Assembly: GCA_025363505.1 (NCBI GenBank) | Contig: JANYDV010000237.1 | Span: 1 to 23,298, forward strand | DNA: 23,298 bases | Reading direction: 5' to 3' | DNA from: Bacteroidota bacterium | Lineage (GTDB): Bacteria; Bacteroidota; Ignavibacteria; Palsa-1295 | Part shown: in pieces, positions 9,501 to 17,040 of the stretch | Layout of the letters: every line of letters starts with the position of its first letter | How positions within the stretch are numbered: the first letter of the stretch is position 1 | Notes under the pieces: model-generated | Databases searched by the model: none | Told to the model about the DNA's origin: nothing | What the model saw: the letters and a program-made list of their open reading frames with translations, nothing else | Program-made: the position numbers and the translations under genes

Positions 9501-10774
9501 TAAATTATTTTTACAAAGCACTTTTTAATCTTCCGTGTGATATAAAACTGGGGACAGCCCCTATTGGATTATGCTATGTTGTCAGCCGCCCGCACGCTTA
9601 CGACTATGATAAAAGCAAGTATATGATCTTGGGCGACCCTGCCCAGCGAGTGATCATTCCGCGTCAGTATGTAACCATTGACAGCATCAACGGTGTAGCG
9701 TATGACAAATCGGCAAATAACCCGATCACGGTTGCTGCTTTATCACTGATGAATATTTCAGGTCATATCTCGAATGAGTGTGATGGCTATGGCATAGATC
9801 AGACGTTTAACGGTTCGACAAATATTACGCTCTATGATGCGCCCACGATCGTAAGCACGACAACAACATTTACCCAATCATCACCGATCACCGACAACTG
9901 GAAGACCAACGGACCTATCCTCTATAGTGGTGTTGCAAGCGTCAAAGCCGGAAGATTCCATACAGAATTTGTAGTGTCAAAAGATATCAAGTTTGATTCT
10001 AATCAAGCAAAGATCAGTATGCTTGCCTCCTCGGATGATTTTCGTTCGGCGCTCGGAGTTGCAAAGAATCTTAAAGTGTATGGTATTGATACCACAAGAA
10101 TAAACGAAGATCATTCAGGTCCGGGATTAACGATCTCTATTGGCTCGCGTCGCTTTCGATCAGGGGATATTGTGCCGGTCAATTCCTTAGTCATTGTAGA
10201 TGTTCGTGATCTGAGCGGTCTTAATACTTCAAGCTCGGGTGTTGGGCATTCGTTTGTTGGTTGGACCGATGATTCGACCACAGGACTCTTTGATCTTGCC
10301 GAGCATTATGTTGCTCTCCCCAATGATTTTACTCAGGGTACCAGCACGACGCAAACTATATTACCAATTGGCAAGCATACGCTTCGCGTTCGGGCATTTG
10401 ATGCAGCAGGTAACGCGGCATTCGGGGAAGTAGAGTTTGTCGCACAGGGTGATCATCCGTATCAATTGTTTAATGTGACGATCGTGCCACATCCGATCTC
10501 GACGACGGCGACGTTCACTTTCGAGCAACCTGCTGCTCCGGAAAGTCCCGTTGATATAACACTTGATATTTATACTGCAATCGGGCAGCATGTCCGTACG
10601 ATCACCTTATCAAGTGTTTCATCAAACTCTATCGTGTTGCCATTTGATGGTAATGACGATGGCGGCAGTACACTACTCAATGGAATGTATATTTATCGTC
10701 TTACTGCCACTCAGCGTTTGAGTGGTGTGAGTACGAGTTCGGGTGGTACGTTTATCGTACTGCATCAACAGTAA
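6599..10774 (+). CDS. porU: Type IX secretion system sortase PorU (peptidase C25 family)
   Basis: PorU is the cell-surface cysteine peptidase of the T9SS that cuts off the cargo C-terminal domain and attaches the cargo to the surface glycolipid. The 1391-residue product begins with a signal peptide (hydrophobic core residues ~15-32, ending SSYGQ), followed by a ~600-residue beta-rich region and a C25 (gingipain-like) catalytic domain at roughly 640-1010. His890 in YIGHGNP and Cys925 in STATCDF form the catalytic pair, 35 residues apart as in gingipains. The module ends ILGDPAQRV near 1009. The last ~100 residues carry a FlgD-Ig/type A CTD-like fold with GQHVRTI and LNGMYIYRL. Known PorU proteins also keep a CTD. 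It is followed 27 bp later by porV, the same neighbour as in Porphyromonas and Flavobacterium. The start is the first ATG that supplies the signal peptide. Confidence 0.93.
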   Translation: MRRNSEHRFGSVTVALQTAALMLVVLLIISSSSYGQDLTAKPVYELLSSTQEEIVLHIHPDYTTQTVTDPVTAETYTAISFAGATSGKLRQGSPAEQLIQLNLLVPSLNASASYDIVSKQTQTILAVLAPVATPRSRGGVVEPQYIRDAEQYGAHSTPEIVAFAKPQLYRTAYISDLTIHPIIYDLDKNSITLVTDLVIRIKLPKTPHLTTKVITSMQESELFGALCLNGNNSSLYHSAVPEISRSLASTQIAYKNTVAGSGAEQWFSITTNEEGVYRLTANDLSKAGGANIDATTIALYGYGAQALPEDVDSLSGELKECTIDTRTNSDGSFAEVRFFSAGPFQWHYDQNAGGSSAIYRLYHVLNSFSTSGHFLLKVGGAPTQKRISTQPDFVPDSVLSVQKNTVQTVVVHENERAFENPNISREFVGEQIPVGRDATITLPDMPGYTGDSTVIRPAYNSHAFEQRTFNVSLNGSSLGSTLDQSTIQQNSDATYYTLRRWDSEFLVSSSRGLPKTLTFTATTNELSPGFWLNWVETFYRRETNLSSGSVPFLIFGDGSVYRYHFTSASNGEIWEVTDPTSVRRLGVASSDAIDIKIKGNAKDLRRFIAFTSSQLKTPSVAAIGSPSLRTGVCSQGAQEIIITPQAFLDEATALAKQRRMGGQATEPLSVAVVTVEDIYREFGYGANDLSAIRNFAKAAMTRSVTSGGIVPLYICLFGGGHCDFQNRTTQIPVGIPIYETWNSYSVGALRSSEPEYVSDDAFYVQLTPNSERMDIAIGRITVRTNEEAAAFVAKVVKYETSSDQGAWRGKGTFIADDRYHEDLKSPDGLVHIYDTERELEGVAERITVEKMYGQLYPNVFTAAGRKKPQMEQAIVDAFNSGSAIISYIGHGNPVVWADESILTVPSTINKMTNFNRLAFLSTATCDFSTFDDYAAKTSGGVQLLIKPDGGAIAMLATCRSVQGGDPLVNYFYKALFNLPCDIKLGTAPIGLCYVVSRPHAYDYDKSKYMILGDPAQRVIIPRQYVTIDSINGVAYDKSANNPITVAALSLMNISGHISNECDGYGIDQTFNGSTNITLYDAPTIVSTTTTFTQSSPITDNWKTNGPILYSGVASVKAGRFHTEFVVSKDIKFDSNQAKISMLASSDDFRSALGVAKNLKVYGIDTTRINEDHSGPGLTISIGSRRFRSGDIVPVNSLVIVDVRDLSGLNTSSSGVGHSFVGWTDDSTTGLFDLAEHYVALPNDFTQGTSTTQTILPIGKHTLRVRAFDAAGNAAFGEVEFVAQGDHPYQLFNVTIVPHPISTTATFTFEQPAAPESPVDITLDIYTAIGQHVRTITLSSVSSNSIVLPFDGNDDGGSTLLNGMYIYRLTATQRLSGVSTSSGGTFIVLHQQ

Positions 10775-10783
10775 AATAAGTTT

Positions 10784-10789
10784 AAGGAG
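10784..10789 (+). promoter_or_regulatory. Shine-Dalgarno site of porV
   Basis: AAGGAG sits 12 nt before the porV ATG. It is the clearest ribosome site in the window, where most genes show none, and suggests porV is translated strongly and independently of porU, as fits an abundant outer-membrane protein. Confidence 0.6.
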
Positions 10790-10801
10790 AATCTAATTAG
10801 A

Positions 10802-11890
10802 ATGAAACGTATTCAATATTTGACAATGATAGCGGTAACGGTGCTTGGTGTATTCACCGGGAGTGCCTACGCACAAACTACATCGATCACGACTACGGCA
10901 GTGCCGTTCCAGCTGATTGCTCCGGACGCTCGTTCGAGCGGTATGGGCGATGCCGGCACGGGAATTGCCGATAACTCAAATGCCATATATTGGAATCCGG
11001 CGGGGCTGGCATTTCAAACCGGAAAAGAAGTCTATCTGACACATTCGCAATGGTTGCCTCAATTCAATAGCGATCTCTATTACGAGTATGCAAACTTCAA
11101 GTGGAACGATGAAGAAAATTTCGGCGGTACGATCGGCGCGAACATTACGTTCTTAAATCTCGGTAAATTTATTTACACGATTGAGTCATCGCCACAGCCG
11201 ATCAGTGAGTTTCACTCGTTCGAGTATTCAGTTTCGCTTTCCTATGCGACCAAGCTTTCAAATGAATGGGGTTTCGGCGGTAACGTCAGATATATCCAAT
11301 CATCGCTATCACCAATCACCGTCGGTGCTGAAAAACAAACCGGTATTGGTCGTTCGGTCAGTTTTGATATTAGCACGATGTGGCGTCCTGACTCGACCTA
11401 TATCGAAGAATTGGCAAACCGTCTTGCCGTAGGTGTAAATATCGCCAACATCGGACCAAAAGTAAAATATGTTGACGTTGCGCAAGCCGATCCGTTGCCG
11501 ACGATCTTGAGATTGGGCGCTTCCTATAAAATTCTTAAGGATGAATATAATGAGATTATGCTCGCTGTTGATGTGGCAAAACTCCTGGTGCATCGCGAAG
11601 CAAACGGTGCTTCCGACAACTTGCCGAAAGCATTCGTCACCTCATGGGATGCCAATACCGGACACTCACTGATGCTTTCTACGGGTGCAGAATATTGGTA
11701 CGATCAATTGCTTGCTCTTCGTGCCGGATATTACACTGAAGGCAGTAACGTCGGTGGTCGTCGATATTTGACTTTTGGTGCAGGCTTGCGTTATGATGTG
11801 TACACATTTGATTTTAGTTATATCAATACATTCGAAGAAAATCATCCGCTTGCAAACACGCTCCGGTTCAGTTTGGGGCTTAAGTGGTAA
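10802..11890 (+). CDS. porV: Type IX secretion system outer-membrane protein PorV
   Basis: PorV is an outer-membrane beta-barrel (FadL-like, PorV/PorQ family) that accepts cargo from the SprA translocon and carries it to the PorU attachment complex. The 362-residue product has a signal peptide (MKRIQ..., cleavage near SAYA-QTT) and the N-terminal family block APDARSSGMGDAGTGIADN followed by AIYWNPAGLAF, in which the WNPA segment is diagnostic. The rest consists of alternating amphipathic strands rich in aromatic residues and ends with an outer-membrane terminal strand (LANTLRFSLGLKW, final aromatic residue), which is the usual signal for barrel insertion. It lies directly after porU and has its own strong ribosome site. 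PorV is preferred over PorQ because of the porU neighbour. Confidence 0.92.
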   Translation: MKRIQYLTMIAVTVLGVFTGSAYAQTTSITTTAVPFQLIAPDARSSGMGDAGTGIADNSNAIYWNPAGLAFQTGKEVYLTHSQWLPQFNSDLYYEYANFKWNDEENFGGTIGANITFLNLGKFIYTIESSPQPISEFHSFEYSVSLSYATKLSNEWGFGGNVRYIQSSLSPITVGAEKQTGIGRSVSFDISTMWRPDSTYIEELANRLAVGVNIANIGPKVKYVDVAQADPLPTILRLGASYKILKDEYNEIMLAVDVAKLLVHREANGASDNLPKAFVTSWDANTGHSLMLSTGAEYWYDQLLALRAGYYTEGSNVGGRRYLTFGAGLRYDVYTFDFSYINTFEENHPLANTLRFSLGLKW

Positions 11891-11920
11891 CGGCTTCTGT
11901 TGAGCGATAAATACTATATC

Positions 11921-12844
11921 ATGAACCAGAGTCGGTCTTCGGTTGTGGTTCTCGTAGCAATGCGTTGCTTGTGTATGCTGTTCGTTTTGACAGCGTACGA
12001 CGGTGCATACGCTCAATTTATCGAACGAGCCGCAGTCTCGGAAACTTCATCAAGTAATGAGACCATTCGTGAATATCAATTTTGGCATCGGTCGAATACT
12101 GCACTCAGTGAGAAATCGCAGACACCGGTCATCGAAGGCGAAACAAAAAAAATTGATGTTCCGACGAAAAAAAGTGGGTTGCTTGCCGCGGGTTTATCAT
12201 TAGTATTACCGGGGCTTGGTGAGTATTACGTTGGTGATGACATTTGGCGGGGACTTATTTTTACTGCCGTCGAAGGTGGTTTATGGTATGGTAGGTTACA
12301 CTATCTCAGCCGAGGCGACGATTCGCTTGTGGCATTTCATGCGTGGGCTGATAGCCTATGGTCACCCAAAAAATATTCTGACTCGCTTAATAGTTTGCTG
12401 GCAAAAGCGAATAAACAATATCGAGTTGCTGATCCGAACAACTTTTCGGAGATACACGAGGCTGAAGATACTTTGGATTATCTTGGATTTCAAAATTTTA
12501 CGCATCGCCTTCCTGATCGTGGTTCGCAACAGTATTATGAGTTGATCTCAAAATATATTCAGTTTACATGGGGGTGGCGGGATGCGCTTAGTCAAGACCC
12601 AAATGCATCGAAACAATATCAACGCCATGCTGATATGCGTGCCAATATGAACTATCAATATGACGCAGCGGATTATTTTTTGTGGGGGATGCTCCTCAAC
12701 CGAGTGCTCTCGGCTATTGATGCGGCGTTGCTTGCAAGAGATCATAACAGCGCCATTCATTTGCAAGGAGAACTTGTCCGTAGACCTCTTTCAAATGGAC
12801 TGATGGGTTACGTGCCAACGGCGAAACTTCATTGGACGTTTTAA
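11921..12844 (+). CDS. Exported DUF5683-like protein of the porUV cluster
   Basis: A 307-residue exported protein. The ATG at 11921 gives a good signal peptide (MNQSR..., hydrophobic core residues 8-25, ending GAYAQ); a TTG at 11900 would only add seven residues. After a polar linker, residues ~85-128 form a hydrophobic block (KSGLLAAGLSLVLPGLGEYY, then DDIWRGLIF and GGLWYG) that recalls the DUF5683 pattern, in which LLPGxGQxY is followed by a second hydrophobic segment. A further hydrophobic stretch near residues 255-275 (FLWGMLLNRVLSAIDAA) matches the terminal segment of that family. The function is unknown. It starts 30 bp after porV and ends 35 bp before the next gene, so cotranscription with porV is likely. 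A role in envelope or secretion is inferred only from this context. The DUF assignment is from pattern memory. Confidence 0.75.
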   Translation: MNQSRSSVVVLVAMRCLCMLFVLTAYDGAYAQFIERAAVSETSSSNETIREYQFWHRSNTALSEKSQTPVIEGETKKIDVPTKKSGLLAAGLSLVLPGLGEYYVGDDIWRGLIFTAVEGGLWYGRLHYLSRGDDSLVAFHAWADSLWSPKKYSDSLNSLLAKANKQYRVADPNNFSEIHEAEDTLDYLGFQNFTHRLPDRGSQQYYELISKYIQFTWGWRDALSQDPNASKQYQRHADMRANMNYQYDAADYFLWGMLLNRVLSAIDAALLARDHNSAIHLQGELVRRPLSNGLMGYVPTAKLHWTF

Positions 12845-12879
12845 CGATTACCACAGAGAGAAATTAATTACTATTCAAT

Positions 12880-13551
12880 ATGAAAATACGCCTACAAATT
12901 GTTCTACTCCTTCTTGTAGTTTTATTCTTCTCGTCGGTCTCTGCACAAAAGAAAGATCCGATGGCAATAATGACCAGTCGTGCATCCCGGTTAATCGATT
13001 CGACGATGGGCGCGATCAACCTCCGTGCCGAGCGATTTAATCAAGAGTTGCAGATCATTAATCTGACGAAGCCGCTTGATGCAACATCGCTCACTCCGGA
13101 GAAAATAGCGAGTAGTATCATCAAAGTAAAAGATTTTCTTAACTACCTTGAGGTTCACCGCTCGCTGAGCGTGAGGCTTCGGAAGATTACCGATGATTCG
13201 GTTAAGGCAATGCGTTCGGAAATGCCGACACGAGTACGCGAGGATTTTCTGAAAGAATTTCTCGAAGCCTATCATAAAGATCAAGAAAGCTTTGATAAAT
13301 ACACTTTAGCATTAACCAAAGTGTATGTGAATGTTTCCGAAGTACTAACATTTCTTGCCGGAGCAAAAATATCACTGGTTAGTGATAAAATACAATTCGA
13401 TTCGAAAGATGATTATGAGCATTACCAAGAAATGATGGATGCTGTTAATAAAAGCAATAAGAAGTTGATCACCGCCAGTGCTGACTCACAAAAAGCTACT
13501 CTTGAAGCCAGCGAAGCAATGCAAAAAGCTTACGGCTCAGGCGTAAAGTAA
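12880..13551 (+). CDS. Small exported alpha-helical protein, unknown function
   Basis: I do not recognise this gene. The 223-residue product starts with a clear signal peptide (MKIRLQ, then a long Leu/Val core, ending SVSAQKKD). The mature part is charged and predicted almost wholly helical, with heptad-like spacing in residues ~60-160 and an Ala/Lys/Ser-rich end. No cysteine, lipobox or enzyme motif is seen, so it is probably a soluble periplasmic or surface helical bundle. It follows the DUF5683-like gene by 35 bp and precedes the acyltransferase gene by only 5 bp, so it belongs to the same transcript as one or both. Confidence 0.75.
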   Translation: MKIRLQIVLLLLVVLFFSSVSAQKKDPMAIMTSRASRLIDSTMGAINLRAERFNQELQIINLTKPLDATSLTPEKIASSIIKVKDFLNYLEVHRSLSVRLRKITDDSVKAMRSEMPTRVREDFLKEFLEAYHKDQESFDKYTLALTKVYVNVSEVLTFLAGAKISLVSDKIQFDSKDDYEHYQEMMDAVNKSNKKLITASADSQKATLEASEAMQKAYGSGVK

Positions 13552-13556
13552 TTCCT

Positions 13557-14684
13557 ATGCTCACCGTTCGTCGTATCAATTCGAAAGCCGACAAGCTGAA
13601 GTTTGTCCGTTTTCTCTGGGACATCTATGGTACTGACCCCAACTGGGTGCCGGCGCTTGAGATAGACCGGATGAAATTGATCGACGAAATAAAAAATCCA
13701 TTCTACAAACACTCCGGGGTTGCATGGTTCCTTGCCGAAGACAATGGCAAGATCGTTGGGCGTATTGCCGCGATCATCAATCGTAATCATAATGATACCC
13801 ATCACGACAAGATAGGATTCTTTGGTTTTTTTGAATCAGTGAATGATCAAGCGGTTGCAGATGCACTCTTTGCCGAGGCTGAAGCTTTTTTACGATCATC
13901 GGGAATGACAAGTGTTCAAGGACCTGCGAACCCATCGGCGAATGATGAATATGGGTTGCTTGTCGAAGGATTTGATCGCCCACCGGTGTTGCTTACAACC
14001 TATAATCCGAAATATTATATCGATCTGATCACGAAGAACGGATATGTCAAAGCAAAAGATATGTATGCGTGGTTACTGAGTACAAAAGACTCACGTTCGG
14101 AGAAATTAGTCCGCGTTACGACAGCTTTGCAAGAGCGTGGTCAGATCACGATCAGACCATTCAATAAAAAACAGTTTGCGACTGAAGTATCGAAGATCAA
14201 GCAGTTATACAATGAAGCATGGGAAACCAACTGGGGATTTGTGCCGCTGAGTGACGAAGAGTTTGATTTTGTGGCGGCTGATCTTAAGCCGATCTATGAC
14301 CCTGAGCTTATTTTATTTGCCGAACATAAGGGTGAAACTATCGGCTTTTCGCTTTCGCTGCCTGATGTTAACCAAGCTTTTCGTGCGGGCACAATGATAC
14401 CGAGAGGTATGATGAATTTGCCTGTTGGTCTTTGGAATCTCTTTACCAAAAAGAAAGCAATTGATACTATTCGTATTGTTATTCTTGGTTTAAAAAAAGA
14501 ATTTCGAGGTCGCGGGATAGATGGAATGCTCTACCGCGAAACGATAGACCGAGCCGAGCGTGGCGGTTATAAATACGGCGAAGCATCGTGGATACTCGAA
14601 GATAACGATGCGATGAATCGGGCGTGCGAGATGATGAACGGCAAAAAATACAAGACCTACCGAATCTACGAGAAACAGCTCTGA
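13557..14684 (+). CDS. Two-lobed GNAT-fold acyltransferase, YghO-like
   Basis: A 375-residue cytoplasmic protein of the GNAT superfamily. The N-terminal lobe has the family blocks FLWDIYGTDPNWVPALEID, NPFYKHSGVAWFLAE, GRIAAIINR and the striking GFFGFFE; the C-terminal lobe carries the acyl-CoA pyrophosphate-binding motif RGRGIDG at residues 317-323 after KKEF, then a helix and the end LEDNDAMNRACEMMNGKKYK. This double-lobe arrangement is that of E. coli YghO and many uncharacterised relatives. I recall that related proteins have been linked to N-acylation of sphingoid bases in bacterial ceramide synthesis, but nothing here proves that substrate. It begins 5 bp after the previous stop, with no own ribosome site, suggesting translational coupling. 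No serine palmitoyltransferase gene is in the window. Confidence 0.82.
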   Translation: MLTVRRINSKADKLKFVRFLWDIYGTDPNWVPALEIDRMKLIDEIKNPFYKHSGVAWFLAEDNGKIVGRIAAIINRNHNDTHHDKIGFFGFFESVNDQAVADALFAEAEAFLRSSGMTSVQGPANPSANDEYGLLVEGFDRPPVLLTTYNPKYYIDLITKNGYVKAKDMYAWLLSTKDSRSEKLVRVTTALQERGQITIRPFNKKQFATEVSKIKQLYNEAWETNWGFVPLSDEEFDFVAADLKPIYDPELILFAEHKGETIGFSLSLPDVNQAFRAGTMIPRGMMNLPVGLWNLFTKKKAIDTIRIVILGLKKEFRGRGIDGMLYRETIDRAERGGYKYGEASWILEDNDAMNRACEMMNGKKYKTYRIYEKQL

Positions 14685-14754
14685 ATGGCCAGCATCACTT
14701 CCTCGTCGTAAATTTGTTATAATTACTATTCATACACATTCTCGTTTCAGATCA

Positions 14755-15708
14755 TTGGATACTTCTTCACTGGCATCACGAGTCATAGCGCGAGAGCGTC
14801 GTGCGATTGCGCAGGCAATTACCGTTGTCGAAAATGATATGCCCGAAGCCGCGGCACTCTTACACGAGCTTGCGCCGAAACTTGGGAATGCCTATCGTAT
14901 CGGCATTACCGGACCTCCGGGTGCCGGAAAATCTACACTCACCTCAGAACTGACAAAAACGTTTTTAAAGCTTGGAAAAACGATTGGTATTGTTGCTATC
15001 GATCCGACCAGTCCCTTTACCGGTGGTGCACTGCTCGGTGATCGAATTCGTATGCAAGAGGTGTCGATGAATGCCGGAGTCTTCGTTCGGTCGATGGCAA
15101 CTCGCGGTTCGTTAGGCGGCTTATCTTCAAAAGCAAAAGATGCGGCAGATATTTTAGATGCTGCAGGGTTTGATCTCGTAATTTTCGAAACAGTTGGTGT
15201 AGGTCAGTCCGAACTTGATATTGCTAAAGCCGCCGACACAACGATCGTTGTACTGGTGCCGGAATCAGGTGATGCCGTTCAGGCAATGAAATCTGGTTTG
15301 ATGGAAATCGCCGATTTTTTTGTGCTCAACAAAAGCGACCGCGAAGGCGCTGACCAGGCTGTGAGCGCCATTAAAACAATTCTCACCTTTCGTATTACTC
15401 ATGCCGAGAATGAGTGGATCCCGGATGTCATACAAACCGTTGCCGCAAAAGGCAAGGGTATTGAAGCAGTCATTACTGAAATTGAGCGGCACAAAGCCTA
15501 TTTGATCACAACAAACACACTCATCTCCAAACGACGCAAGCGTGACCGCGAACGCATTGTGGAATTAGTCGAAGATCTGCTGCGAATAAATTTTTGGTCG
15601 AAAGAGCGGACTGACGGACTTGAGGAAAAACTGAATGTTCTCAGTGATAAAAAAACATCAGCCTATGCGGTTGCTAAAGCATTAGTTAGTGAATTTGGGA
15701 AAAAATAA
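14755..15708 (+). CDS. meaB: Methylmalonyl-CoA mutase-associated GTPase MeaB
   Basis: A G3E-family P-loop GTPase (ArgK/MeaB) that loads and protects the adenosylcobalamin cofactor of methylmalonyl-CoA mutase. The 317-residue length is normal. Visible motifs: P-loop GPPGAGKS at 53-60, the IDPTSPFTGGALLGDRIRM block with the metal/switch Asp, the block RSMATRGSLGGLS, the Walker B/switch block ETVGVGQSE at 145-153, and the base-recognition NKSD at 192-195. The C-terminal helical dimerisation arm follows. No ATG is available in the right place, so a TTG at 14755 is the start; it matches the beginning of the family. The mutase subunits are not in the window. The gene is 70 bp after the GNAT gene and convergent with gatC. 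Confidence 0.94.
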   Translation: MDTSSLASRVIARERRAIAQAITVVENDMPEAAALLHELAPKLGNAYRIGITGPPGAGKSTLTSELTKTFLKLGKTIGIVAIDPTSPFTGGALLGDRIRMQEVSMNAGVFVRSMATRGSLGGLSSKAKDAADILDAAGFDLVIFETVGVGQSELDIAKAADTTIVVLVPESGDAVQAMKSGLMEIADFFVLNKSDREGADQAVSAIKTILTFRITHAENEWIPDVIQTVAAKGKGIEAVITEIERHKAYLITTNTLISKRRKRDRERIVELVEDLLRINFWSKERTDGLEEKLNVLSDKKTSAYAVAKALVSEFGKK

Positions 15709-15745
15709 TTGTAGTATCGATACTTAGCTCGGATGATTGCCCGAG
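15709..15745. repeat. Convergent intergenic spacer with a palindrome and hairpin
   Basis: The gap between meaB and gatC holds a perfect 12-bp palindrome AGTATCGATACT (15713-15724), immediately joined by an 8-bp inverted repeat TAGCTCGG/CCGAGCTA (15725-15732 and 15741-15748, 8-nt loop) whose right arm includes the gatC stop codon. Neither orientation has a T-run directly after the hairpin; leftward transcripts meet a T-rich stretch only ~20 nt further on. It may act as a weak bidirectional terminator or protect the 3' ends. Confidence 0.45.
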
Positions 15746-16090
15746 CTATTCCTCGTAAAATTCATCTTCCGGTTCAGTAGTAATGACAGTAGTTTTCTGT
15801 TGTTCGATCACTTTTGGTACGAGGAAAAACCCATCGGCTGATTTCGGGGCATTACTAAGTGCTTGTGCGCTTGTCAATGATTCTTTTGCGCTGTCGGGTC
15901 GCAATATATTTGTCTCAACCGATTCATTAATATTTTCCAGTGGCTCTATCCCTGTGACAGTAAGCTCACTCAACTGATCAATATAACCGATCACCGTATT
16001 CATCTCAACGGTCAGTTTATCGTAATCGGCATCGGTGAATTCGAGGCGCGCTAATTTTGCAATATGTTCAACAGATTCTCTGGTAATCAT
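15746..16090 (-). CDS. gatC: Asp-tRNA(Asn)/Glu-tRNA(Gln) amidotransferase subunit C
   Basis: GatC is the small subunit that holds GatA and GatB together in the enzyme that amidates misacylated Glu-tRNA(Gln) or Asp-tRNA(Asn). The 114-residue product begins with the family pattern MITRESVEHIAKLARLEF, followed by the helix with VIGYIDQLSELTVTGIEPL and the extended segment NILRPDSAKESLTSAQALSNAP, DGFFLVPKVI. A ~17-residue acidic tail after the usual end (EDEFYEE) is longer than in most GatC. Its ATG overlaps the stop of the amidase gene by 4 bp (ATGA), so it is the last gene of the ribD operon and is translated by coupling. gatA and gatB are not in the window; separation of gatC from them is common. 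Confidence 0.94.
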   Translation of the reverse strand: MITRESVEHIAKLARLEFTDADYDKLTVEMNTVIGYIDQLSELTVTGIEPLENINESVETNILRPDSAKESLTSAQALSNAPKSADGFFLVPKVIEQQKTTVITTEPEDEFYEE

Positions 16091-17040
16091 TTGTTCGTAA
16101 CTTCTAATGGGCGATAGAGCATAATGCCGGTCTGCTTTGCATTGTTCGCAAGATATTCGGCAAGAGGTACTTCTGAAATGATGACTTTCTTCATCGCAGA
16201 ACTTGCGTGCATAAAATGTATTCTGCCGTCGTTGAGTTTAATCGCAATACCGGTGTGCGAACAATCAATGCCACTAACGGTGGTGGTGATGCCGATCAGA
16301 TCACCGGTTTTGATGCTCGACTCGACTTTCTTGACATTTTCTTTTTTGATCATGTAATAACCGCCTCGAGCGTTGATCGAATCTTCGACGATTTTAATTA
16401 AGGCTTGCATTGCCAGATCTTCTTTTAATTGCGGATACAGATTGGGATGCGCAGACATAAAATTAATGGTCTTTGTTTCCAGTACCGCGTATTTTTTGCC
16501 GATTGATTTGGTCACCGATCGAAGATGTCCGCGGCGGGCATTGTCGAAGAAGTAGTCGCTGGTGTAGTGAAGGCGTGAGGCGAAACCGTTGATCTTGCCA
16601 TTACGGTAACGAGTATCAGTCAGTTGTGCCAGAATGTTAGAAAAAAAACTATCACCACCTAAACGAATTGCTCTTGCTATATCCCAACTGTTTTCGAAGA
16701 ACGTTACGCAATCAAACCCGCTGAGATTGCAGACTAAGATTTCTTTGTCATGATTAAAGTCGAGGGTTTTATCGAGGTAGGGTTTTCCAAGGAATAATTT
16801 TCCGACGGCTGCGACCCGCTCGCCAATCTGAAGCCCGGCAATTCCGTTTCGCATTATACTATCGAGCAATTCTGTGCTCGTATTTTCGCTGCCCGGAAAA
16901 ATATCCGTTCTACTGTTCGCATCAACAGACCTCAAATCAGGTGTTTGCTTCTTCACTTTTGATTGAGACCATGCCGAAGAAGAAGCAAAGACTATTGCAA
17001 AGATAATAACGAACAATGCTATGAAACGCTGCCTGATCAT
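16087..17040 (-). CDS. Exported DUF1460 amidase-like (NlpC/P60-fold) protein
   Basis: A 317-residue protein with a signal peptide (MIRQRF, hydrophobic core to residue ~20, ending SSAWSQ) and one DUF1460 domain, a papain-like fold related to NlpC/P60 and annotated as N-acetylmuramoyl-L-alanine amidase-like. The likely nucleophile is Cys111 in SGFDCVTFFEN; His262 in DCSHTGIAI is the likely partner, with His278 (IHFMHAS) nearby. The N-terminal block RVAAVGKLFLGKPY is the usual start of the domain. Expected to act on peptidoglycan fragments in the periplasm; the exact bond is not known from sequence. Its start codon shares one base with the stop of yicC (TAATG) and its stop overlaps gatC by 4 bp. 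Confidence 0.88.
   Translation of the reverse strand: MIRQRFIALFVIIFAIVFASSSAWSQSKVKKQTPDLRSVDANSRTDIFPGSENTSTELLDSIMRNGIAGLQIGERVAAVGKLFLGKPYLDKTLDFNHDKEILVCNLSGFDCVTFFENSWDIARAIRLGGDSFFSNILAQLTDTRYRNGKINGFASRLHYTSDYFFDNARRGHLRSVTKSIGKKYAVLETKTINFMSAHPNLYPQLKEDLAMQALIKIVEDSINARGGYYMIKKENVKKVESSIKTGDLIGITTTVSGIDCSHTGIAIKLNDGRIHFMHASSAMKKVIISEVPLAEYLANNAKQTGIMLYRPLEVTNK

Noticed and set aside
11900..11920. TTG start for the DUF5683-like gene
   Set aside because: The ATG at 11921 gives a cleaner signal peptide; the longer form only adds seven polar or aromatic residues.
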